Assembly: GCA_964635875.1 (NCBI GenBank)
Contig: CAZWRK010000201.1
Coordinates: forward strand, 1-5,813
Direction: 5' to 3'
Length of the DNA stretch: 5,813 nt
From: CAZWRK01 sp964635875
Lineage (GTDB): Bacteria; Pseudomonadota; Gammaproteobacteria; Burkholderiales; Aquaspirillaceae
Of the stretch, positions 1 to 4,506 are shown one piece after another (the first letter of the stretch is position 1; each line of letters opens with the position of its first letter). The position numbers and the translations under genes are program-made. The notes beneath the pieces were generated by a model that was not told the DNA's origin, ran no database searches, and saw only the letters and a program-made list of their open reading frames with translations.

Positions 1-240
1 ATGAAACTTAGCGACCTGAATCCCTTACAAAAACTCACGCGACCGCCCCTTTTCCGCATCGACGCTCGTCCTTATCCTTACCTCTGGACGGCACTTTCGG
101 CGCTCATGTCCTGGTCGTTGAATCATTCGGTTTGGTGGGCCGTTTTGCATGGGTTGATTCCCATTTTTTATATTCCCTACTGGATTATAAAATACACCGC
201 ACTGGCTGATTTTATTTTTCAAAACATTATAGTTAAATGA
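1..240 (+). CDS. Small membrane protein, phage accessory type
   Basis: A 79-residue protein with a basic, polar N-terminus (about residues 1-25) followed by hydrophobic, Trp/Tyr-rich segments at about 27-40 and 42-64. This suggests one or two membrane spans, with the basic N-terminus in the cytoplasm. The stretch around NHSVWWAVLHG (41-51) followed by a Tyr/Trp-rich hydrophobic run resembles small membrane proteins common in phage accessory regions, but I cannot name a family. The ATG is the first base of the window, so the upstream SD cannot be inspected and a longer start cannot be excluded. It is first in the visible part of a tightly packed rightward row; the next gene starts ten bases after its stop. 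Function is unknown. Confidence 0.65.
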   Translation: MKLSDLNPLQKLTRPPLFRIDARPYPYLWTALSALMSWSLNHSVWWAVLHGLIPIFYIPYWIIKYTALADFIFQNIIVK

Positions 241-250
241 GTGAAATAGC

Positions 251-499
251 ATGAAAAAGATCCGCGTCGCGCCAGATCCAGAACCGATGGTCGAAGGCGA
301 AGAGCCCAGCATGCACACGCTGTTCACCTGCGGCGTCGAGGTAACGATGGACCAGCACCTAGAACTCCTGGCCAGCCCGCGCAAGTGCAATTTATTAGGT
401 GTCGATAATACCAACGAGCGTATAATCTATGAACATAGGCGCGAATGGTTCGGATGGCCAGAAATGCCGCCTATCAATCCGGATGAGGAGGAGTTGTGA
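251..499 (+). CDS. Hypothetical acidic protein
   Basis: An 82-residue protein I do not recognise. It has an acidic, Pro-containing N-terminal part (residues 8-20), a middle region with two Cys (27 and 46), an aromatic stretch REWFGWPEMPP near 64-74 and an acidic tail ending in DEEEL. No membrane segment or known motif is visible. The start is uncertain: the ATG at 251 has no clear SD, and an in-frame ATG at 311 (Met21) is an alternative. The stop overlaps the GTG of the next gene (GTGTGA), and the Asp/Glu codons of the tail also form that gene's SD. Being open between tightly packed neighbours supports it as real. Confidence 0.6.
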   Translation: MKKIRVAPDPEPMVEGEEPSMHTLFTCGVEVTMDQHLELLASPRKCNLLGVDNTNERIIYEHRREWFGWPEMPPINPDEEEL

Positions 500-678
500 A
501 GCGATCATGGAGCATAGATTCTATGGCGGCCGAGGATGGGCTTCGGGACTTGACCATAGACGGCGTTATATATCGAATTGACGATAGAACAGCAGCGATT
601 TGTCACTCGCTTGCATTGTTATTATCGGGGTTTTCGGGAATATCTAAAACGGTTGAAGAAAAAGAGGAGAAGCTATGA
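496..678 (+). CDS. Hypothetical small protein
   Basis: A 60-residue protein of unknown function. Residues 18-30 (LTIDGVIYRIDDR) look like a short beta-hairpin, followed by a hydrophobic helix-like stretch (34-48, SLALLLSGFSG) and a charged Glu/Lys tail. I chose the GTG start because it overlaps the previous stop and an AGGAGG at 486-491 lies four bases upstream. An in-frame ATG at 523 (residue 10) is the alternative. The stop overlaps the next ATG (ATGA), and its final Glu/Lys codons supply the AGGAG for that gene. The hydrophobic stretch is too short and interrupted for a confident membrane call. Confidence 0.55.
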   Translation: MKRSWSIDSMAAEDGLRDLTIDGVIYRIDDRTAAICHSLALLLSGFSGISKTVEEKEEKL

Positions 679-971
679 GCTATCCATTTAACCCCCCCGT
701 TGACACATCTACTGGCGGCGCAGGGGGCGGCGGCTGTGGCGGCTATTCAGGCGGCTCAGGCCGCGTTTCTGTCGCCATTCCGCCCCGCGCAAGGCCCTAT
801 CCTTGGCCATTGCCCTATTCCGCAACGCAAGGGGCTGTGGGGGGCGCAGGAGGCTCTGGACGGGTGCAGGTGCCGGCGGTGCCATGGTATCGGCCGTATC
901 AGCCTTATTTCCCGTATGCCGTGCCTCAGCAATTTTATAGCGGCCTTCCAACGCCTAGCGTGAGGATGTGA
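675..971 (+). CDS. Gly/Pro/Tyr-rich protein with a 33-residue tandem repeat
   Basis: A 98-residue low-complexity protein: a Gly-rich segment (14-29) with one Cys (21), then two copies of a unit reading GGSGRV, a variable stretch, RPY and PY. GGSGRV falls at 26-31 and 59-64, RPY at 40-42 and 73-75, and PY at 47-48 and 80-81, an exact 33-residue offset throughout. The C-terminal part is rich in Pro, Tyr and Trp. The preserved protein-level repeat, the AGGAG at 665-669 and overlaps with both neighbouring genes support this frame. Two other frames over about 700-963 are also open, which I attribute to GC-rich composition. It is probably disordered; function is unknown. A seven-C tract lies in codons 6-8. 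The Pro-rich gene at 2229 carries a related motif. Confidence 0.62.
   Translation: MSYPFNPPVDTSTGGAGGGGCGGYSGGSGRVSVAIPPRARPYPWPLPYSATQGAVGGAGGSGRVQVPAVPWYRPYQPYFPYAVPQQFYSGLPTPSVRM
750..818 (+). repeat. Protein-level repeat unit, copy 1
   Basis: This codes for residues 26-48 of the Gly/Pro/Tyr-rich protein. The GGSGRV, RPY and PY landmarks recur exactly 33 residues (99 bases) later at 849-917. DNA identity between the copies is lower than the match of the landmark residues, suggesting an old duplication kept at protein level. Confidence 0.6.
849..917 (+). repeat. Protein-level repeat unit, copy 2
   Basis: This codes for residues 59-81 of the Gly/Pro/Tyr-rich protein and is the second copy of the unit at 750-818. 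Its core VQVPAVPWYR also resembles VQSPYVPFPR in the small protein encoded at 2229-2381 (six of ten residues identical, plus a Trp/Phe pair). Confidence 0.6.
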
Positions 972-1282
972 TGGATAAAAGCCTGAGGGGAACAGAAGAT
1001 GAGCTTAGGTTTCAGTTGGATTGCCTCAAAGAGGCTATGGAAGCCCACGGCTTTAGCCCTGTTGCCTTTGTCAACGACTTCGTGGGCGTCTTCATCGACT
1101 TATGCCGCAAAGAAGAGTGGGATAAGAGCAACTGGCTCGAAAACAGGATGACGGAAAAGGAAGCCGTCTGGACGGATGAGCAAATGGAGAACGCGATTGC
1201 GGTTCTTGGTGTTGTCGCAGACTACAAGATTAAGGTGATGGAGCTGGAAAACTTGCCTATTTTTAGGCCGAAGGAAGATTAA
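971..1282 (+). CDS. Hypothetical, mostly helical protein
   Basis: A 103-residue protein rich in charged residues and with a largely helical pattern, including an amphipathic stretch near the N-terminus (about 8-28) and another in the C-terminal third (about 72-94). It has several Trp residues but no motif or family I recognise. The ATG at 971 is preferred to the in-frame GTG one codon earlier at 968, because the GAGGA at 962-966 sits at a workable distance from 971 but almost touches 968. The ATG overlaps the previous stop (TGATG). It is probably a soluble phage accessory protein; function is unknown. Confidence 0.62.
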   Translation: MDKSLRGTEDELRFQLDCLKEAMEAHGFSPVAFVNDFVGVFIDLCRKEEWDKSNWLENRMTEKEAVWTDEQMENAIAVLGVVADYKIKVMELENLPIFRPKED

Positions 1283-1285
1283 CCC

Positions 1286-1489
1286 ATGAACGAAGCCATT
1301 CCAAAGTGGGCACGCCTTGCGATTGGCGGCCTTTGTAGTATTTGCGGAGCCAAAGAAACGTTTTACTCTGAAGTGGGGACCACTAAAGAAAACGTCGAAT
1401 TTTGTAACGGAGCCAAAATTACCCAGTTCAAAATGTTCCCAAAGATTTACTGCAAAGAGTGCTTTGAAGAGTATGGGGGCGCGGTGTGA
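1286..1489 (+). CDS. Small CxxC...CxxC protein, probable zinc ribbon
   Basis: A 67-residue protein with two CxxC pairs: C17-x2-C20 (CSIC) and C56-x2-C59 (CKEC), plus a single C40. Two CxxC knuckles about 36 residues apart are the usual layout of a four-Cys zinc ribbon or treble clef, so it probably folds around one zinc ion. The segment between is mixed and could form the strands. AAGGAAG at 1271-1277 gives a good SD eight bases before the ATG, and the gene begins three bases after the previous stop. Its stop overlaps the GTG of the next gene, which is also Cys-rich. Partner and target, whether DNA, RNA or protein, are unknown. Confidence 0.65.
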   Translation: MNEAIPKWARLAIGGLCSICGAKETFYSEVGTTKENVEFCNGAKITQFKMFPKIYCKECFEEYGGAV

Positions 1490-1695
1490 AGTGTAGGGCG
1501 TGTGAGCGTGAAAATTTGATGAAAAAGAAGCCGACTGCGATATTCAATCTTCGCGCGGAGGAGCACACCTGCGAGGAACCTGAATACAAGGAGAAAGAGG
1601 CCTGCACCTGTTCCGACCTTAGAAAGTTTCTTGGAATAAAGACAAAGTGCCGATGCGGTGCTATAAACGACAGAATTGCTAAGGATAGTCAATGA
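1486..1695 (+). CDS. Cys-rich small protein, possible metal binder
   Basis: A 69-residue basic protein with seven Cys: C3-x2-C6 at the N-terminus, C29 in an HTC context, CTC at 40-42 and CRC at 55-57. The spacing is not a standard zinc ribbon, but pairing of C3/C6 with the CxC pairs could bind one or two metal ions. The GTG start overlaps the previous stop (GTGTGA), with a G-rich stretch upstream serving as a possible SD. An in-frame ATG at 1519 (residue 12) is an alternative that would lose the N-terminal CxxC. The stop overlaps the next start (ATGA). Family and role are unknown. Confidence 0.55.
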   Translation: MKCRACERENLMKKKPTAIFNLRAEEHTCEEPEYKEKEACTCSDLRKFLGIKTKCRCGAINDRIAKDSQ

Positions 1696-1919
1696 AGCCT
1701 AATTGGATCAACATACAAGACGCCCTCCCCACTGAGGACGGCACCTTTTTGGTGACCGACAACGAAGTGATCGACCTCGGCATCTGGGATCATCGCGCCC
1801 AAATGTTCTTTGAAAGCCGATGCGAAGACTTGGATATCACGCACTGGATGGAATTGCCCTGGACGCCAGCCGAACAGGACAAGGAGTCTTCTTCTTGTAA
1901 ACAAAAAAAGAGAAAATGA
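1692..1919 (+). CDS. DUF551 domain protein
   Basis: A 75-residue protein fitting the DUF551 pattern of short phage and prophage proteins. It opens with WINIQDALPTEDGTFLV (residues 5-21), which matches the family's W-I-x-x-x-x-x-L-P start, and ends with THWMELPWTP (about 50-59), matching the family's T-H-W-x-x-L-P-x-x-P. The size is typical. The domain has no assigned biochemical function. The start has an AAGGA at 1681-1685, six bases upstream, and overlaps the previous stop (ATGA). The C-terminal tail beyond the domain is Ser/Lys-rich and looks unstructured. The next gene begins in the same way, so the pair may be a duplication. Confidence 0.78.
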   Translation: MKPNWINIQDALPTEDGTFLVTDNEVIDLGIWDHRAQMFFESRCEDLDITHWMELPWTPAEQDKESSSCKQKKRK

Positions 1920-2236
1920 TGAATTGGATAGACGCTAGGAAAGAGTTGCCTGATGATGGACTGATAGTGGCCGTCCTAAGGTACCACTGGAAAGAGTGCT
2001 GGCCCCTAAGCGCGGAAATAATTTTTGGCGAAGTTGAAAGCTACATTAATGAGCGCGGCTTTCGGATTTGCAGAGCGAACACGAGTGACTTTACTGGTGG
2101 AGGTTCTTATTGCTGGTACTTTCCAATTGATGGACTGGGAGACTCTAATTCAATAGCATGTTGGACTCGGGCTTCTGAATTTAAAAAGCCAGACTTCTTG
2201 CGCCATAACCCTCATTGGGGAGGGGTTCATGCCTAA
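1916..2236 (+). CDS. Divergent DUF551-like protein
   Basis: A 106-residue protein whose start, NWIDARKELPDDGLIVAV (residues 3-20), parallels that of its upstream neighbour (NWINIQDALPTEDG) and fits the DUF551 opening. The middle is longer and the ending, ACWTRASEF near 81-89, only loosely recalls the family's T-H-W-x-x-L-P. I read it as a diverged, expanded relative. There are two adjacent ATGs at 1916 and 1919; the second forms TGATG with the previous stop, and neither has a strong SD. Its last codons contain GGGGAGGGG, which serves as SD for a small gene starting at 2229. Function is unknown. Confidence 0.62.
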   Translation: MMNWIDARKELPDDGLIVAVLRYHWKECWPLSAEIIFGEVESYINERGFRICRANTSDFTGGGSYCWYFPIDGLGDSNSIACWTRASEFKKPDFLRHNPHWGGVHA

Positions 2237-2381
2237 AGGCCTCGTCCCAACGCCCCGCCCTCCTAGCCCTGTGCCTCGCTCGCCTATGAGCCCGATTGGC
2301 GTGCAAAGCCCCTACGTTCCCTTTCCCCGGATCCCATATCCAGCCGGCCAGGTGCCACCAGTCACGAACAAGACACCTTAG
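2229..2381 (+). CDS. Pro-rich 50-residue protein
   Basis: A small open frame with a strong SD (GGGGAGGGG, 2217-2225) just upstream of its ATG and an eight-base overlap with the preceding gene, as in the rest of the row. The product is about one-third Pro, with Arg, Ser and Val and no likely globular fold. Residues 25-34 (VQSPYVPFPR) match VQVPAVPWYR of the Gly/Pro/Tyr-rich protein at 675-971, which supports translation of both. Its last 20 bases overlap the 3' end of the leftward integrase-like gene. Function is unknown; a disordered peptide that binds a partner protein is one possibility. Confidence 0.5.
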   Translation: MPKGLVPTPRPPSPVPRSPMSPIGVQSPYVPFPRIPYPAGQVPPVTNKTP

Positions 2382-3132
2382 CTTCTATAGAAATGTCGAG
2401 AGCTTTTGCCAGCTTTAGCAAACTCAGCAGCGTCAGATTTTGCTTTATGTCGAAAAACCGCTGTAGGCTCGTTTTCGAAAGTCCCGTGAGTTGCCTTAAA
2501 GCGAAGCTAGTGCCATACGGGAGCCCTCTTCTGCAAAGTTCAAGAGCAACCTTTTCCATGAAATCCTTTTTCCAGTCATAGACGTCAAGACCGACCTGGC
2601 CATTTTCTTTGACGCCTCCTTTTCGTTGGTTCGAGATCTGATCCAGGTATAAATTGACGTGCGCTACTGGATTTACCGTGCACCAGCGCCATTTTTTGAT
2701 GGCCGTGTTGTAGATGTGCCCCAAGGTCTGCAAATACTTGCGTCGCGTTTCTAAGGTGTAGGGCACGCCGTAGCGGTTTATTTTAGTAAGTAAACTATCC
2801 GCTTGTTTCTCAATCTCATCAGTCGTGATCTCAGAGGCCTCTCGATTGCCAAACGCCTCACGCCAAAACTTGAGGTAGACAAACTCTTTGTTTCTGTACT
2901 TGGGATTTTTAAGCGGGATCTCCTCGACTTCAAACCGGTCTATGTAATCGCTTAGGCTGAACTTTGGAAAGGCAATGGGCGACGCCATTGATTCTTCCAT
3001 TAATTGCGCCCAAACACGCGCTTCTTTTTCAGTAGCAAACGTTTTGCTCGTTGTAGGAAAGCCCTTTTTCCTAATCATCGCCTGATATGAAACGACCCCG
3101 CTCTCGCTAATCCTTTTATTGATCGATGCCAT
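2362..3132 (-). CDS. Integrase-like DNA-binding protein: tyrosine recombinase N-terminal half joined to an XRE-like HTH, no catalytic domain
   Basis: A 256-residue protein. Residues 1-50 (ASINKRISE, then YQAMIRKKG, SKTFATEKEARVWA) match the arm-type DNA-binding domain of phage tyrosine integrases. Residues 57-160 match the SAM-like core-binding domain, ending in WCTVNPVAHV, where a family member would pass into the catalytic domain. That domain, with its Arg, His-x-x-Arg and Tyr residues, is absent. Instead residues 188-256 look like an XRE-type HTH: TGLSKTSLQRFF, then TLLSLLKLAKALDI. The protein should therefore bind DNA but not recombine it. It may act as a repressor, an excision-type accessory factor or an anti-integrase; these are inferences. 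The ATG has AAGGAG six bases upstream and overlaps the helicase stop (TAATG), so the genes are coupled. Confidence 0.72.
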   Translation of the reverse strand: MASINKRISESGVVSYQAMIRKKGFPTTSKTFATEKEARVWAQLMEESMASPIAFPKFSLSDYIDRFEVEEIPLKNPKYRNKEFVYLKFWREAFGNREASEITTDEIEKQADSLLTKINRYGVPYTLETRRKYLQTLGHIYNTAIKKWRWCTVNPVAHVNLYLDQISNQRKGGVKENGQVGLDVYDWKKDFMEKVALELCRRGLPYGTSFALRQLTGLSKTSLQRFFDIKQNLTLLSLLKLAKALDISIEAKVSCS

Positions 3133-4382
3133 TAATTGCTCCTTGCTAAAAGATTATTTGCCACAAATTCAGTTATTGGCGGTACAAAATTTATCTTGCG
3201 CTTCATTAACTGGTCTATTTGCCAAGGCGTTGCCGGTCGTTCGTAAATGCTATTTTTTAAAATGATTGACACCTTTTCCACAATCACCTCGCCTCCAGTC
3301 GCCTCAAGCTCTTTTTTGGCGCGCTGCATCATATGCTTGAGGCTCTCGCCTTCTTTTCGCTTGAAGCCATTAACTTTCGCCTCGATCAGGTCCTCAAGAC
3401 AACAAACGTCAAACGCATTGTCGGTGAACTCTAGCACCTTGCAATGAGCCTTTCCAGGGTGCTTGCGGCTTCCGCGCCCGATCATTTGCATGTAGAGGGT
3501 CTTAGAACACGTAGGACGGGCCATAATTAGCGATGTAATAGATGGTTCATCAAAGCCCTCGGTCAAGATCTGGCAGCTCAATAAAACGCGAATCTGGCCC
3601 TCTTTGAAGTATTTGAGGCGGTCCGCTCTTTGTTGCCTTGAAAGATTCCCATGAATCACCGCAGCATTTATTCCGCGCTCGTTGAATTCAAAACAAAGGT
3701 CCGCACAATGCTGTAGCGACGTGCAAAAGCAAAGGGCCTTTTCATCGCCACAAATCTCTTTGTACTTGGAAACAATGATCTCGTTGCGATTTTTTACGTT
3801 CACGACGCTAGTAAGGCCTTTATTCTCGAAATCGCCGCGGATTCTTTTGATTTTGGAGAGGTCGACGGAGGTTTTGATTCGATATCCCATAAAATCGCAC
3901 AAATGTCCCTGTTCTATGAGGTCGGGAAGGGGAACCGAGTAAGTCGCCGAGCCAAACACGCTTGAAAGCTTTTTGAGATCGGTTCTAAATGGCGTAGCGG
4001 TCACCCCAAGAAGATGTTTGGGGCGAATGGCCTCGATTACTTTTAAATAAGATGCGGCCGGCGCGCGATGACACTCATCGATTACCAAAAGCTCGAAGCC
4101 CCCATCTCGAACGATCCGCAAAGACTCCTCGCTTAGCAAGCTCTGTATCGACCTGGATTCTATCCCATCAATGCGCAAGGCCTTGGCCATTCTTGCGGCC
4201 TGGGAAACAAGCTCGGTCGTGTGCGAAATGACAAGAGTTTTTGCACCAAAATACTCAGCGATTTTGCAAAAGACGACCGTCTTGCCGGATCCTGTAGGCA
4301 TCACAAGAAGATGCCTTTTACTGGAGGATGAGGCCTTGATCACCGCCTCGATCGCTGCCTTTTGATAGCCCCTAAGTTGCAT
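3132..4382 (-). CDS. Superfamily II DNA/RNA helicase, phage DEAD/DEAH type
   Basis: A 416-residue ATP-dependent helicase or translocase with a complete motif set: opening LRGYQ (3-7), Walker A MPTGSGKT (28-35), motif Ia SHTTEL (53-58), DECH box (102-105), motif III TATPFR (128-133), motif V near ILTEGFDEP (272-280) and motif VI QMIGRGSR (299-306) with its arginine finger. This is the ResIII/helicase-C arrangement of UvsW-like and other phage helicases that remodel replication or recombination intermediates. The tail ATPWQIDQLMKRK (384-396) resembles a short C-terminal module of phage helicases. I chose the ATG at 4382, with GAGG six bases upstream, over an in-frame TTG at 4433, because that TTG lies in the -35 box of the leftward promoter. 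Confidence 0.9.
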   Translation of the reverse strand: MQLRGYQKAAIEAVIKASSSSKRHLLVMPTGSGKTVVFCKIAEYFGAKTLVISHTTELVSQAARMAKALRIDGIESRSIQSLLSEESLRIVRDGGFELLVIDECHRAPAASYLKVIEAIRPKHLLGVTATPFRTDLKKLSSVFGSATYSVPLPDLIEQGHLCDFMGYRIKTSVDLSKIKRIRGDFENKGLTSVVNVKNRNEIIVSKYKEICGDEKALCFCTSLQHCADLCFEFNERGINAAVIHGNLSRQQRADRLKYFKEGQIRVLLSCQILTEGFDEPSITSLIMARPTCSKTLYMQMIGRGSRKHPGKAHCKVLEFTDNAFDVCCLEDLIEAKVNGFKRKEGESLKHMMQRAKKELEATGGEVIVEKVSIILKNSIYERPATPWQIDQLMKRKINFVPPITEFVANNLLARSN

Positions 4383-4403
4383 AATTTTCCTCAAAAAGAG
4401 GGG

Positions 4404-4433
4404 ATTATAATCCGCTGGTCTTTTAGCCGTCAA
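4404..4433 (-). promoter_or_regulatory. Leftward sigma70-type promoter for the helicase operon
   Basis: On the minus strand TTGACG (4433-4428) is followed after 18 bases by a perfect TATAAT (4409-4404). Transcription would start near 4397, giving a leader of about 15 bases to the helicase ATG at 4382 with GAGG at 4392-4389. This is the best promoter in the window and explains why the in-frame TTG at 4433 is unlikely to be a translation start. Confidence 0.68.
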
Positions 4434-4450
4434 TCTAACTTTGTCTATTG

Positions 4451-4479
4451 TTGTTAAATTAAACTTTTAACTATATAAT
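4451..4479 (+). promoter_or_regulatory. Rightward sigma70-type promoter for the portal gene
   Basis: TTGTTA (4451-4456) and TATAAT (4474-4479) are separated by exactly 17 bases. The -10 is perfect and the -35 matches four of six bases. The expected start near 4486 would leave about 20 bases before the portal ATG. It is divergent from, and about 20 bases away from, the leftward promoter, so one regulator bound between them could affect both. Confidence 0.6.
4453..4471. promoter_or_regulatory. Candidate operator: inverted repeat across the portal promoter
   Basis: GTTAAA (4453-4458) and TTTAAC (4466-4471) form six-base inverted arms around seven bases. They overlap the -35 box and spacer of the rightward promoter. 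An HTH dimer bound here would block that promoter and could affect the divergent one. The region is AT-rich, so chance is a real alternative. Confidence 0.28.
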
Positions 4480-4506
4480 CAACTTTAATCCACTATAGGC
4501 AAGTTA

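Noticed and set aside
25..414. 129-residue open frame on the minus strand
   Set aside because: It spans two rightward genes in the packed row and has no recognisable domain.
550..572. TTGACC followed by TATATA as a possible internal promoter
   Set aside because: The gap is only about 11 bases, too short for a sigma70 promoter, and no good -10 exists at 16-18 bases.
700..705. Perfect TTGACA that could be a -35 box
   Set aside because: At the expected distance the sequence is G-rich with nothing like TATAAT, and it lies inside a coding sequence.
709..951. Open frame on the minus strand opposite the Gly/Pro/Tyr-rich gene
   Set aside because: A composition effect of the same GC-rich stretch. 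It has no neighbours on that strand, and its basic Arg-rich product looks like a shadow translation.
700..963. Open frame starting TTG in the + strand, Ala/Gln-rich product
   Set aside because: It lies inside the repeat-bearing gene at 675-971, which has the better SD, start overlap and a protein-level repeat. The GC-rich, GGC-rich DNA keeps several frames open by composition. It is kept only as a possible slip product.
2350..2379. AGGTG and CACCT as arms of a possible terminator between the converging operons
   Set aside because: A five-base stem with a loop of about 20 bases and no T tract is not a convincing terminator.
2362..3132. Full active integrase with a nearby att site
   Set aside because: No catalytic Arg/His/Tyr motifs are found in the C-terminal part, and no tRNA end or direct repeat suggesting an att core is visible nearby.
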